DNA from: Asanoa hainanensis
GTDB taxonomy: Bacteria; Actinomycetota; Actinomycetes; Mycobacteriales; Micromonosporaceae
DNA length: 64,000 nucleotides
NCBI RefSeq assembly: GCF_900188485.1
Contig: NZ_FZPH01000024.1
Location: 32,254 to 96,253, forward strand
Direction of reading: 5' to 3'
A program made the position numbers and the translations under genes. A model generated the notes under the pieces. It searched no databases. It saw only the letters and a list, made by a program, of their open reading frames with translations, and was not told the DNA's origin. The first letter of the stretch is position 1. Every line of letters begins with the position of its first letter. This document shows positions 33,916 to 42,277 of this stretch, one piece after another.

Positions 33916-34926
33916 ATGGGTTCGTCACTCAACCGCCGCACCGCACTCGGGCTCGGCACGCTGGCCACGGCCGGGGCTGTCTTCGGCGCCCCGGCCGCCG
34001 CTTCGGCGGCTGTCTCGTCCGGCGCCGCTGGCGCCGAGCCCACTCCATTGAAGGCCGCGGGCAAGGCCGGCCGGGTCTACCGCAAGGAGAGCGCCGCCGC
34101 CGGGGGCAACTGGCAGGCCTACGTCACGGTCGCCGGGTCGAGCGAGGTCGCGGTCGACGACGAGAGCGACACGGTGCTCGAGGCCTACAGCGTCAACAAG
34201 ATCGCGGTGGCGGTCGCGGTGCTCGACAAGGTCGACCGCGGCCTGCTCGCCCTCGACCAGCGCGTCGACGTGACGGCCGCGATCGTGGTGCCGGGCGGCG
34301 ACGGCATCTTCAGCCTGGACGGGGCGTACCCGAGCTCGGTCACGATCGGCCACGCGCTCGCCGCGCTGCTGACCGTCTCCGACGACACCGCGGTCCGGCT
34401 GTGCGGCCTGGTCGCCCCGGCCCTTGAGATCAACGAGATCCTGGTCGCCAAGGGCTTCCCGAACACCCAGGTGCAGCCGGTGGCCAACCCCAACCGGTTC
34501 TTCCTCGGCCGGTCCACCCCGCGCGAGACGCACGACCTGCTGCGCGCGCTGGTCGCGGGCACGCTGCTGTCCCCCGCCTCGACGGCCGCGATCCTGGCCA
34601 AGCTGCGGGCACCGATCGCCTTCACCGACGGCATCCGCCGGGTGATGTCGTCCGACGAGCGGCTGCGGGTCGCCACCAAGGCCGGCTGGTTCGACAACGC
34701 CCGGCACGAGGCCGGCATCATCTTCGACCGGGCCGGCGCGCCGGTGCTGACGTACGCCCTGTTCGCCGACGGCCAGTCCGGCGCCGAGGACTTCGGCGCC
34801 ACCCACCCGGCCGTCCAGGCCCGGGCGAAGATGGGCCGCGCGTTCATCGACACGATCGATACCCTCACGGGCGACACCGCGCGGATCGCCCGCGCTCCGC
34901 GCTACCAGCCGTCCAACGGCGGCTAA
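33916..34926 (+). CDS. Tat-exported beta-lactamase-fold protein, copy 2
   Basis: 336-residue tandem paralog of the preceding gene, with identical blocks such as RTALGLGTLATAGAV (one change), DGAYPSSVT, LAALLTVSDDTA, TPRE and GATHPAV. Active-site Ser92-V-N-Lys95, SDD at 155-157, and KAG in ATKAGWFDNARHEAG show the same departures from class A consensus as copy 1. That argues for a shared, retained function rather than decay. GGGGAGGG 6-10 bases before ATG 33916. The stop overlaps the convergent phosphoesterase gene. Confidence 0.82.
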   Translation: MGSSLNRRTALGLGTLATAGAVFGAPAAASAAVSSGAAGAEPTPLKAAGKAGRVYRKESAAAGGNWQAYVTVAGSSEVAVDDESDTVLEAYSVNKIAVAVAVLDKVDRGLLALDQRVDVTAAIVVPGGDGIFSLDGAYPSSVTIGHALAALLTVSDDTAVRLCGLVAPALEINEILVAKGFPNTQVQPVANPNRFFLGRSTPRETHDLLRALVAGTLLSPASTAAILAKLRAPIAFTDGIRRVMSSDERLRVATKAGWFDNARHEAGIIFDRAGAPVLTYALFADGQSGAEDFGATHPAVQARAKMGRAFIDTIDTLTGDTARIARAPRYQPSNGG

Positions 34927-35414
34927 AGGCGGTGCAGCGCCACCTCGGTCAGCGCCCCGGCCGCGATCTCGGCGGTCATGAAGGTGTGGTGCGGCTGCCG
35001 GCGCCGGTCGGTGGGTGAGCCCGGGTTGAGCAGCCGCAGGCCGGTCGGCGCCACGGTGTCCCACGGGATGTGGGAGTGGCCGAAGACCAGCACGTCGGTG
35101 TCCGGGAAGCGCGCGGCACAGCGCGCCTCCCGGCCCGGCGCGGCACCGGTCTCGTGCACGACGGCCAACCGCAGGCCGTCGAGGTCGGCCCGGGCCACCT
35201 CGGGCAGCCGGGCGCGCAACGCCGGGCCGTCGTTGTTGCCATAGACGGCGACCAGGCGGCGGGACCGCGCTTCGAGGCGGTCCAACAGGTCGACGTCGAC
35301 CCAGTCGCCGGCGTGCACCACCACGTCGGCCTCGTCCACCATCATCCATAGTGGAGCCGGCAGGTCTCTGGCCCGCTTGGGCAGGTGGGTGTCGGACATG
35401 ATGACGACCAGCAT
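34923..35414 (-). CDS. Metallophosphoesterase, YfcE/MJ0936 type
   Basis: 163-residue calcineurin-like phosphodiesterase. Metal ligands are in VIMSDTHLPKRA (D-x-H), VVHAGDWVD (GD), VYGNNDGPA (GNxD), LAVVHETG (GH-like His) and LVFGHSHIPW (GHxH). The size and motif set match YfcE/MJ0936 phosphodiesterases of unknown substrate. ATG 35414 is favoured by a TAGCGT -10 seven bases upstream; ATG 35399 is an alternative. Divergent from the hypothetical gene at 35477. Confidence 0.87.
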   Translation of the reverse strand: MLVVIMSDTHLPKRARDLPAPLWMMVDEADVVVHAGDWVDVDLLDRLEARSRRLVAVYGNNDGPALRARLPEVARADLDGLRLAVVHETGAAPGREARCAARFPDTDVLVFGHSHIPWDTVAPTGLRLLNPGSPTDRRRQPHHTFMTAEIAAGALTEVALHRL

Positions 35415-35421
35415 CCTTCGT

Positions 35422-35427
35422 ACGCTA
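35422..35427 (-). promoter_or_regulatory. -10 hexamer TAGCGT, leaderless start at 35414
   Basis: TANNNT element on the minus strand ending 7 bases before ATG 35414. Confidence 0.5.
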
Positions 35428-35476
35428 TCGCCTTTGTCGCGGTGCGGTTGGTGCTCGGCTGTGTCATGGTCGATAG

Positions 35477-35836
35477 GTGAGCACCAATGAGTACGCCCGG
35501 CCCGAGGCGCCCGTGCACTGGGTGGCCGACGGCATGCCGCGGGTCGAGGTGGCCAACCAGTTCCTCGCCCAGCTCGACCACGCGGGCGGCACACCCGACC
35601 AGGTCGTGCTGACCCTTGGGCAGGCGGTCGACGCGGGCACCCCGCCGACCGTGCTGTCGGCCCATCCGATCGGACGCTACGGCCTCACGCCGGCCCGCCT
35701 CGACGAGCTGATCATGGTGTTGCTCAACGCCCGCCAGGAGCTGCTCGGCCTCACGGACCCGGTCGAGCCGGCGCCCGCCGAGCCCGTCACCAGCCAGGTC
35801 GTCCCGATCGGCCCCCGGATGGCCAAGCCCGGCTGA
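35477..35836 (+). CDS. Hypothetical protein, 119 aa
   Basis: GTG 35477 start; CATGGT 6 bases upstream is one mismatch from the TANNNT element. The soluble product has one helical domain (about 20-85: MPRVEVANQFLAQLDHAGG, LTPARLDELIMVLLNARQEL) and a Pro-rich tail ending PIGPRMAKPG. No motif or membrane segment is seen. It lies 43 bases before the phosphotransferase gene, but that gene has its own leaderless promoter. Not recognised. Confidence 0.6.
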   Translation: MSTNEYARPEAPVHWVADGMPRVEVANQFLAQLDHAGGTPDQVVLTLGQAVDAGTPPTVLSAHPIGRYGLTPARLDELIMVLLNARQELLGLTDPVEPAPAEPVTSQVVPIGPRMAKPG

Positions 35837-35866
35837 AACCCGGTCGCGGGCGGGGCCGGCGGCGGC

Positions 35867-35872
35867 TAGCGT
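35867..35872 (+). promoter_or_regulatory. -10 hexamer TAGCGT, leaderless start at 35880
   Basis: TANNNT element ending 7 bases before GTG 35880. Confidence 0.5.
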
Positions 35873-35879
35873 CCCGGCC

Positions 35880-37079
35880 GTGACCCGCCTCGCCCGCCTG
35901 GTGCTCGTCGACGCCCACGGCACGCCGCTCGGCGTGCTGCCGCCGTATCCGGTGCCGGTGCCCTGGTGGCAGGAGTCGGCCGACGTCGTCGACGGCGCCC
36001 GGGTGCACTTCGGCCTCGACGTGACGATCCTGCGCCTGCTCAGCGCCGACCGGCCGGCGATGCCCGGTGGCACGGTCACCTACCTGGCCGAGTGCGCGGC
36101 CGCCCCGGCCGTGGCGGTGTCGCTGGCCGAGGCCGGCGTCGACCCCGCCACCGTGACCGCGCCGCAGCCCCACCGCGCGCCCTACGCCGAGCCCGGCGGC
36201 CCGGCCCGGAGCATCGCCTGGGCGCGGGACCGGCTGACCGAGCGGGGCTGGACCGGCGTCACCGCCCACCAGCACCGCACCTGGAACCTGTCCGCGATCT
36301 GGCGGCTCGACGCCGACGGCGGACGCCGGGCCTGGCTCAAACAGGTGCCGCCGTTCTTCGCCCACGAGGGGGCGGTGCTGCGCTGGTTGGCCGGCGCCGC
36401 GCCGGGTCGGGCGCCGGAGCTGCTCGCCGCCGGTCCCGACGGCCGGCTGCTGCTGGGCCACGTGCCCGGCGACGACTGGTACGAGGCCGATCTCGCCGGC
36501 CGGCACCGGATCGGCGCGACCGCGCACGGCCTCCAGCTCGCCGCGATGTCCGATGTCGACACCCTGGTCGCGGCCGGCGTGCCCGACCGGCGCGACGCCC
36601 GGCTCGCGCAGTGGATCCGGTCGACGCTGGCGCCCCACCGGCCGGCCGTCGACGAGGTGCTCCCCGACCTCGACGAACGGCTCGCCGCCGCCCGGGGTTG
36701 CGGCCTGCCCGACACGCTGGTGCACGGCGACCTGCACCCGGGCAACACGCGCGTGGCCGGGGCCGGCGACCCCGTGGTGATCGACTGGGGCGACTCGTTC
36801 GTCGGCAACCCGGTGTTCGACATCCTGCGGCTGAGCGAGCGCGTCGACGACGACGCGGCCGCCGGGCTGCGCGCGGCGTGGGCGGCGCGCTGGCGGGCGG
36901 CCGTGCCGGGCTGCGACCCCGAGACGGCGATCGCGGTGCTGCGGCCCGTCGCGGAGGTGCGATCGGCAGCCGTGTACGCGGATTTCCTGGCGAACATCGA
37001 GCCGGCCGAACATCCGTACCACATCGCCGACGTGCCCCGGTGCCTGGAAGCCGCCCGGCGGCCTACCGTAGGTGCATGA
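35880..37079 (+). CDS. Aminoglycoside-phosphotransferase-family kinase with extra N-terminal domain
   Basis: 399 residues. The C-terminal 280 residues are an APH/choline-kinase fold: LPDTLVHGDLHPGNTRVAGA (Brenner motif, catalytic Asp near 283) and DPVVIDWGDSFVGNPVFDIL (metal-binding Asp). The first about 100 residues (RLVLVDAHGTPLGVLPPYPV, WQESADVVDGARVHFGLDVT) look like a Nudix-type fold but lack the Nudix box, perhaps a substrate-sensing module. A small-molecule kinase is more likely than a resistance enzyme. The gene overlaps the next by four bases, ATGA. Confidence 0.8.
   Translation: MTRLARLVLVDAHGTPLGVLPPYPVPVPWWQESADVVDGARVHFGLDVTILRLLSADRPAMPGGTVTYLAECAAAPAVAVSLAEAGVDPATVTAPQPHRAPYAEPGGPARSIAWARDRLTERGWTGVTAHQHRTWNLSAIWRLDADGGRRAWLKQVPPFFAHEGAVLRWLAGAAPGRAPELLAAGPDGRLLLGHVPGDDWYEADLAGRHRIGATAHGLQLAAMSDVDTLVAAGVPDRRDARLAQWIRSTLAPHRPAVDEVLPDLDERLAAARGCGLPDTLVHGDLHPGNTRVAGAGDPVVIDWGDSFVGNPVFDILRLSERVDDDAAAGLRAAWAARWRAAVPGCDPETAIAVLRPVAEVRSAAVYADFLANIEPAEHPYHIADVPRCLEAARRPTVGA
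37064..37069 (+). promoter_or_regulatory. -10 hexamer TACCGT, leaderless start at 37076
   Basis: TANNNT element ending 6 bases before ATG 37076, inside the 3' end of the phosphotransferase gene. It would give an additional internal, leaderless transcript. Confidence 0.4.
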
Positions 37080-38209
37080 CCGACGCCACCGCGCTGCGGG
37101 CCCGTCTGGTCGACGTGCTGCGCGAGGACGGTGGGCTCACCCGCGACGACCTGGCCCGGGCGTTCGCGACCGTGCCCCGCGAGGTGTTCCTCGCCGAGGG
37201 CTTCCACGACGGTGACGCGGGCCTGCTGCGGCCGGGCGACGCGGACTTCCTCGCCGGCGCCTACCGCAACGACGCGCTGGTGACCAAGCTCGACAACGGA
37301 CGCCCGGTCAGCTCGTCGAGCCAGCCGTCGCTGATGGCCCTGATGATCGAGGAGCTCGGCGTCACCGCCGGCATGCGGGTCCTGGAGATCGGCGCGGGCA
37401 CCGGCTACAACGCGGCGCTGATGTCCGCCGTCGGCGCCGACGTGACCAGCGTCGACGTGCAGCCCGACGTCGCCGCGCGGGCGGCGGCCGCGCTGGCCGC
37501 GGCGGGCGTGACCGGCGCCCGGGTGCGGGTCGGCGACGGCTACCTCGGCGAGCCGGCCGGTGCGCCGTACGACCGGGTCATGGTCACGGTCGGCGTCACC
37601 GGCGTCTCGCCGCACTGGCTGGCGCAGCTCGTGCCGGGCGGGCTGATGGTCGCGCCGGTCACGCACGCCGGCAACAACCCCGTGCTGCGCGTCTGGTCGG
37701 AGCCGGCCGACGGCCGGGCGGCACCCGGCTGGCCGGCGCGGGCCGACATCTGGGCGGACGGCGTCTGCGGTGCGGGCTTCATGGCGGCGTCCGGCCCGCT
37801 CGGCGCGCACTACCCGTGGGCGCACCCGGCTCCGGTCCGCGGGCCGGTGGAGCTCGTGCCGTCGTTGCGGCTGCCCGCCCGCTGGAGCACACCGCTGACG
37901 GGCCTGCGCTACCACGACCTGTGGTTCGCGGTCGGGGCCTGGGATCGCCGCACGACCGGTGCCCCGTTCGACGGTGGCACGGGCTGTGTGCTGCTCGACG
38001 AGACCCGGGCCGGCGGCGCGGCGATCCGGGCCGACGGCGGGATCGGGGCGGCCGGGCCGCACGCCGAGGAGTACGCGACCGACGCCGGCATCCTCGTCGA
38101 CCGCTGGGTCGACGCCGGCATGCCCGCGATCCAGCAGTGGCGGGCGGCGATGGTGCTGGCCGGCGACCCGGAGGCCCCGATCTACGTGCCTCGGGAGTGG
38201 TCGCTCTAG
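37076..38209 (+). CDS. Protein-L-isoaspartate O-methyltransferase-like methyltransferase
   Basis: 377 residues. The N-terminal 190 are PCMT-like: VPREVFLAEGFHDGD, NGRPVSSSSQPSLMALMIEE, SAM motif I MRVLEIGAGTGYNAALMSA, DVTSVDVQPDV, and APYDRVMVTVGVTGVSPHWL. The C-terminal half (WADGVCGAGFMAASGPLG, RYHDLWFAVGAWDRRT) is the extension seen in large actinobacterial relatives. Those include methyltransferases of peptide-maturation systems, but no precursor peptide or ATP-grasp gene is nearby, so repair of isoaspartyl proteins or an unknown target is equally possible. Confidence 0.8.
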   Translation: MTDATALRARLVDVLREDGGLTRDDLARAFATVPREVFLAEGFHDGDAGLLRPGDADFLAGAYRNDALVTKLDNGRPVSSSSQPSLMALMIEELGVTAGMRVLEIGAGTGYNAALMSAVGADVTSVDVQPDVAARAAAALAAAGVTGARVRVGDGYLGEPAGAPYDRVMVTVGVTGVSPHWLAQLVPGGLMVAPVTHAGNNPVLRVWSEPADGRAAPGWPARADIWADGVCGAGFMAASGPLGAHYPWAHPAPVRGPVELVPSLRLPARWSTPLTGLRYHDLWFAVGAWDRRTTGAPFDGGTGCVLLDETRAGGAAIRADGGIGAAGPHAEEYATDAGILVDRWVDAGMPAIQQWRAAMVLAGDPEAPIYVPREWSL

Positions 38210-39780
38210 AAGGTGCCGCGGAGGCGGTGCTTGAGGGGGCGGCCGTCGGGGTCGTAGAGCAGGCGGTAGAGCGGCACGGCCCAGAGGCGGGTGCGGCGCG
38301 GCAGCCGTTCCGGTGTGTGCGGGCGCAGCCGGCCGGGTGGGCGTGGGCCGGTGCGACCGGCTCGGTGCCATGCCTCCAACGCCTCGGCCGACTCCGTCAG
38401 CGCGGCCACCGCCGCGGCCGGGTCGACCAGTTCGTCACCGCCGCCGTCGAGGTGCTCGCCCATCAGGCGCAGCCGCAGGTCGCGGGCGTAGACGCGGGCG
38501 CCGTCGCCGAGACCGCCCGGGTCCAGCGGCGCGCGCGGGTCGCGGGTCTCGTCGAGCACGGCACACGAGAGCTCGCTGTCGTGCGTCCACGAGCGACGGT
38601 TGAAGTTGTCGGAGCCCACGCTGGCCCAGACGTCGTCGACCACGCAGACCTTCGCGTGCACGTACACCGGAGTGCCTTCGTGGTTCTCCACGTCGAAGAC
38701 GTGCACACGGTCGTGCGCCGCCTCCCGGCAGAGCCGCAGCGCGAGCTCGCGGCCGACCTGGTTGGGCGGCAGGGCCAGCCGGCCGTCGATGTCGGGATGG
38801 CGCGGGACGACGGCGACCAGGTGCAGGTCCGGGTTCGCCTCCAGGGCCTCGGCGAACAGCGTGGCGACCTCGGTGGACCAGAGGTACTGGTCCTCCAGGT
38901 AGATCAGCCGGCGGGCCCGGCGGACTGCCTTGAGGTAGCCGCGGGCCACCGTGCGCTCGCCGTCCGGGGCGAACGGGTAGCGGGGCCGGACCGCCGGGTA
39001 GGTGCGCAACACCTGCACGGCGTGCGGTCCGGCGGGCGGCGCGGCCGGCGGGCGATCCGGCAGCGGGTCCGCGGACAGGTCGGCGTGCCTCACCCGGTCG
39101 CGCAGATAGGCCAGCGGGTTCTCGGTGTCCAGCGACGTCGGGTCCTGCCAGCGCTCGCGGAACACCTGGTCCAGCACGTCGACGACCGGGCCGCGCAGCT
39201 TGAGCTGCACGTCGTGCCAGGGCGGGCGCTTGCCGTACGCGCCGGCCATGGCGATGGGTTGTGGGTCGCCGAGGTGATTGCCGTCGTCGCGGCGGCTGTG
39301 GCAGAGGTCGATGCCACCGGCGTACGCGACGTCGCCGGTCGGGTCCCCGGGACGGCGGAGCACCACCATCTTCTGGTGGTGCGAGCCGCCCCGGCGGACC
39401 CGCTGGTCCAGCAGGACCTCGCCGCCGGCCTCCTGGACGCGCTCGCCGAGGTGCCGGTTCTCCTCCTCGCTGTACTGGAGCTTGTCCAGATGCGAGCGCC
39501 ACATCAGGCCTTTGACGACCACGCCCCGCTCGGCCGCCCGGGCGAAGAGCTCGGCGACCGTGGGGCCGTCCGGCAGGAGCCGCTCGTCCGGGTCACCCCG
39601 CCAGTCGGTGAACAGCAGGTGGTCGCCCTTGACCAGCGCGTCGACGCTCCGGACGAGGTCGGCGAAGTAGCTGGCGCCGTGCACCAGCGGCTCGCACCGG
39701 TTGCCTTCGCTCCAGGTGGGTAGGTCTGAGGCGGGATTGCCGCGCTCCGCCCTGGTGAGAAACCAGTCCGCTATCCGCAT
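38206..39780 (-). CDS. Phospholipase D-like phosphatidyltransferase
   Basis: 524-residue PLD-superfamily enzyme with two HKD-type half sites. The first, RGGSHHQKMVVLRRPG, is near 130, with a following Asp. The canonical second site is VYVHAKVCVVDDVWASVGSD near 370-390, followed by NFNRRSWTHDSEL. Also present are the flanking DLCHSRRDDGNH and IYLEDQYLWSTEVA. There is no signal peptide, unlike secreted Streptomyces PLD, so it is probably cytosolic or membrane-associated, perhaps in cardiolipin-like metabolism. Its stop overlaps the methyltransferase stop. Confidence 0.85.
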   Translation of the reverse strand: MRIADWFLTRAERGNPASDLPTWSEGNRCEPLVHGASYFADLVRSVDALVKGDHLLFTDWRGDPDERLLPDGPTVAELFARAAERGVVVKGLMWRSHLDKLQYSEEENRHLGERVQEAGGEVLLDQRVRRGGSHHQKMVVLRRPGDPTGDVAYAGGIDLCHSRRDDGNHLGDPQPIAMAGAYGKRPPWHDVQLKLRGPVVDVLDQVFRERWQDPTSLDTENPLAYLRDRVRHADLSADPLPDRPPAAPPAGPHAVQVLRTYPAVRPRYPFAPDGERTVARGYLKAVRRARRLIYLEDQYLWSTEVATLFAEALEANPDLHLVAVVPRHPDIDGRLALPPNQVGRELALRLCREAAHDRVHVFDVENHEGTPVYVHAKVCVVDDVWASVGSDNFNRRSWTHDSELSCAVLDETRDPRAPLDPGGLGDGARVYARDLRLRLMGEHLDGGGDELVDPAAAVAALTESAEALEAWHRAGRTGPRPPGRLRPHTPERLPRRTRLWAVPLYRLLYDPDGRPLKHRLRGTF

Positions 39781-39936
39781 CCATGGGGCATTTCCCAGAA
39801 CGCCCGGCGGTCACACCTGCCCGGGTGGGGTCGACACGTTGACACAGAACCGCCACCCGTGGCGTGAAACCGTGATTTCTCTCCGTAACGGCGCGCCTAC
39901 CGTCATTGTCGAAGGACGGCAGGTAAGGAGGCCCCG

Positions 39937-40065
39937 ATGAGCAGTGAGATCATCCCGGAGTCGGAAAGCCGTACGCGGGAGTCCAACTCCGAACAGGGGC
40001 TCCTCCTCGCCATCCTGATAATGGTCATCCTGGGCGTGATCGCCATCTTCGTGGTGACCGCCTAG
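39937..40065 (+). CDS. 42-residue single-pass membrane protein
   Basis: ATG 39937 preceded by TAAGGAGG 6 bases away; TAG at 40063-40065. The hydrophilic, Glu/Ser/Arg-rich N-terminus (MSSEIIPESESRTRESNSEQ) is followed by one helix of 21 hydrophobic residues ending VVTA. The strong ribosome site and clean topology support a real small membrane protein. A TTGACA at 39839-39844 and TACCGT at 39899-39904 upstream could be promoter elements. Its stop overlaps the convergent pirin gene. Function unknown. Confidence 0.7.
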   Translation: MSSEIIPESESRTRESNSEQGLLLAILIMVILGVIAIFVVTA

Positions 40066-41051
40066 GGCTGGTCTCCCTCACCGCCGGCGTGCGGGACGCG
40101 CGCCGCGGGGATGACGCCCAGGCGGCCGGCCTGGTAGTCCTCGAACGCCTTGACCAGTTCCGCGCGGGTGTTCATGACGAACGGGCCGTAGTGCGCGACG
40201 GGCTCGCGGATCGGCCGGCCGCCCATGATGTAGAGGTCCAGGGCCGGCGTGTGCGAGTCCTGCTGGAGGTCGGCGGTGATCCGCAGCGCGTCGCCCGCGC
40301 CGTGGACGGCGAGCTGGCCCGTGTGCATCGGGCGCTTGTCGGCGCCGACGGTGCCCTTGCCGCCCAGCACGTACACCAAGGCGTTGAACTCCGGGTTCCA
40401 CGGCAGGTCGACCTCGGCGCCGGGCTGGACCGTCAGGTGCGCGATGGTGATCGGCGTGAAGGTGGTGCCCGGGCCGGTCTGGCCGGCGATCTCACCGGCG
40501 ATGACGCGGATCAGCGCGCCACCGTCCGGAGTGGTCAGCAGGCCCGACTCCTTGCCGCGGATGTCCTGGTAGCGCGGCGGGTCCATCTTGTTGGCCCGGG
40601 GCAGGTTGACCCAGAGCTGGAGCCCGTGGAACAGGCCGCCGCTCATCACCAGGTGCTCCGGCGGCGCCTCGATGTGCAGCAGGCCGCTGCCCGCGGTCAT
40701 CCACTGGGTGTCGCCGTTGGTGATGGTGCCGCCGCCGCCGTTGGAGTCCTGGTGGTCGAAGATCCCGTCGATGATGTACGTGACGGTCTCGAAGCCGCGG
40801 TGGGGGTGCCAGGGGGTGCCCTTCGGCTCGCCCGGCGCGTAGTCGACCTCGCCCATCTGGTCGAGGTGGATGAACGGGTCGAGGTCGGTCAGCGGCACAC
40901 CCGCGAAGGCGCGGCGCACCGGGAAGCCCTCACCCTCGAACCCACTCGGCGCGGTGGTCAGCGACCTGACCGGGCGGATCGTGGTGGTGGCCGGGTCGAG
41001 GCGGGGCAGGCGGGGCAGGACGAGGACGTCGTCGACGGTGACAGCGGGCAT
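40062..41051 (-). CDS. Pirin family protein
   Basis: 329-residue bicupin. N-terminal cupin metal ligands are in TPWHPHRGFETVTYIIDG (His-x-His) and GSGLLHIEAPPEHLV (His, Glu). The second cupin has AEVDLPWNPEFNALVYVLGG and the conserved end REPVAHYGPFVMNTRAELVK. Pirins bind Fe and some have quercetin 2,3-dioxygenase activity; others regulate redox metabolism. It is transcribed 10 bases after a MarR gene on the same strand, suggesting induction by a phenolic or oxidative signal. Confidence 0.9.
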   Translation of the reverse strand: MPAVTVDDVLVLPRLPRLDPATTTIRPVRSLTTAPSGFEGEGFPVRRAFAGVPLTDLDPFIHLDQMGEVDYAPGEPKGTPWHPHRGFETVTYIIDGIFDHQDSNGGGGTITNGDTQWMTAGSGLLHIEAPPEHLVMSGGLFHGLQLWVNLPRANKMDPPRYQDIRGKESGLLTTPDGGALIRVIAGEIAGQTGPGTTFTPITIAHLTVQPGAEVDLPWNPEFNALVYVLGGKGTVGADKRPMHTGQLAVHGAGDALRITADLQQDSHTPALDLYIMGGRPIREPVAHYGPFVMNTRAELVKAFEDYQAGRLGVIPAARVPHAGGEGDQP

Positions 41052-41061
41052 CGGGTCTCTC

Positions 41062-41532
41062 CTAGCGGACTCGGTCGCGGGCGGCGCTCAGCCGCTCGTC
41101 GATGCGGGTGAAGATCTTGGTGAGCGCGGCGAGGTCGGCGGCGTCGAGGTCCTCGATGAAATGCCTCCGGACAGAGCCGAGGTGCCCGGGAGCGGCGGCG
41201 CGCAACGCCGCCAACCCGACCTCGGTGAGCACGGCCTCGCTGCCGCGCCGGTCGTCCGGGCAGGGCTCGCGGGTGACCAGCCCCCGCTTCTCCATCGTGC
41301 CGATCTGGTACGTGAGCCGGCTCGGCGCGAAGATCAGCTTGGTGGCCAGGTCACCCATCCGAAGCCGCCGCCCGGGCGCCTCGGCGAGCTGCACCAACAC
41401 GTTGTAGTCGGCGAGCGTGAGGTCGCTCGCCTTCCGCAGGTCGTCCTCGATCGTGATGAGCAGCCGCTGGCTGGACTCGACGACCGCACGCCAGGCGGCC
41501 AGCTCCTCCGGACTCAACTTCTCGTCGCTCAT
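41062..41532 (-). CDS. MarR family transcriptional regulator
   Basis: 156-residue winged-helix repressor. Helices are SSQRLLITIEDDLRKASDL, then LTLADYNVLVQLAEAP. The recognition region is MGDLATKLIFAPSRLTYQIG, and the wing ITREPCPDDRRG-like segment reads LVTREPCPDDRRGSEAVLTE. AAGGAGG is 4 bases before ATG 41532. It probably represses itself and the downstream pirin gene; a palindrome at 41556-41567 is a fitting operator. Confidence 0.88.
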   Translation of the reverse strand: MSDEKLSPEELAAWRAVVESSQRLLITIEDDLRKASDLTLADYNVLVQLAEAPGRRLRMGDLATKLIFAPSRLTYQIGTMEKRGLVTREPCPDDRRGSEAVLTEVGLAALRAAAPGHLGSVRRHFIEDLDAADLAALTKIFTRIDERLSAARDRVR

Positions 41533-41555
41533 CACACCTCCAAGGTACCTGTTCT

Positions 41556-41567
41556 TTCAAATCTGAA
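41556..41567. promoter_or_regulatory. Candidate MarR operator, TTCAAATCTGAA
   Basis: 12-base near-perfect palindrome (one mismatched pair) in a locally AT-rich stretch, 24 bases before the marR start. Flanking GTTC...GAAC adds further symmetry. Position between divergent marR and the DUF1684 gene fits autoregulation. Confidence 0.5.
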
Positions 41568-41598
41568 CAACTTCGGTGAGGCCCGTGTTGTTCCCAGG

Positions 41599-41604
41599 TA
41601 GCGT
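41599..41604 (+). promoter_or_regulatory. -10 hexamer TAGCGT, leaderless start at 41612
   Basis: TANNNT element ending 7 bases before GTG 41612; it selects that GTG over GTG 41603. Confidence 0.5.
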
Positions 41605-41611
41605 GGGTGAC

Positions 41612-42199
41612 GTGGATGACCTTGATCTGGCGGACTGGCGCGAACGGGTGGCTCGCCTCTACCTCTCCGACGTCGACCTGGCCGGCTTCCGCGCCGGGCG
41701 TGACGCGCTGTTCGCCGAGCACCCGCAGTCGCCGATCCCGGCCGACGAGCGGCCGGCGTTCCACGGCCTGCCGCATTTCCCGGCCAACCCCGACGCGGTC
41801 GCCGAAGCACCGGTCCGACCGGCGACCGGCGGCCTGACCATCGACACGGGCGGGCCGGACGGCGCCGTCCACTACCGCCGGGTGGGCATCGCGGACACGC
41901 CGTGGGGCCCGCTGACGCTGTTCTGGATCGAGGCGTACGGTGGCGGCCTGTTCCTGCCGTTCCGCGACGGCACGGCCGGCCCGCGCACCTACGGAGCCGG
42001 CCGCTACCTGACGGACACGGTCAAGGGCACCTTCGGCCGCGGCGTCACCTTGCTCGGCCCCGACCGGGTCCGCCTGGACTTCAACTACGCCTACAACCCG
42101 TCATGCGCGTACGACGACCGCTGGGCCTGCCCCCTCGCTCCCGAGGAGAACCGGGTGTCGGCCCCCATCGAGGCAGGCGAGCTGAACTACCACAGCTAG
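41612..42199 (+). CDS. DUF1684 domain protein
   Basis: 195 residues. Diagnostic DUF1684 blocks are DWRERVARLYLSDVDLAGFR at the start, FWIEAYGGGLFLPFRDGTAG, YGAGRYLTDTVKG and the C-terminal YNPSCAYDDRWACPLAPEEN followed by Ile-x-Ala-Gly-Glu. The family is widespread, cytosolic and of unknown biochemical function. Start fixed by the leaderless -10 element. The last 109 bases are repeated, damaged, 740 bases downstream. Confidence 0.85.
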   Translation: MDDLDLADWRERVARLYLSDVDLAGFRAGRDALFAEHPQSPIPADERPAFHGLPHFPANPDAVAEAPVRPATGGLTIDTGGPDGAVHYRRVGIADTPWGPLTLFWIEAYGGGLFLPFRDGTAGPRTYGAGRYLTDTVKGTFGRGVTLLGPDRVRLDFNYAYNPSCAYDDRWACPLAPEENRVSAPIEAGELNYHS

Positions 42200-42277
42200 C
42201 GGAGACGCTGTACTCCTTTGGCGGACCTACCCAGTGTTCGCGGCCGCAGGTGTCGCCGTCGGTCCGAGGCCGCAGCG

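Noticed and set aside
32819..34926. Beta-lactam resistance genes
   Set aside because: Fold and SxxK are present, but KTG and the omega-loop Glu are missing or altered; resistance cannot be supported.
37076..38209. Peptide-maturation (FxLD/graspetide-like) methyltransferase and hence a RiPP cluster
   Set aside because: No precursor peptide, ATP-grasp or LanB-type gene nearby; the small ORF at 35477 does not look like a precursor.
37816..39723. Long plus-strand frame opposite the phospholipase D gene
   Set aside because: The minus strand carries two HKD motifs and a full PLD protein; the plus frame is a Val/Arg/Gly-rich shadow.
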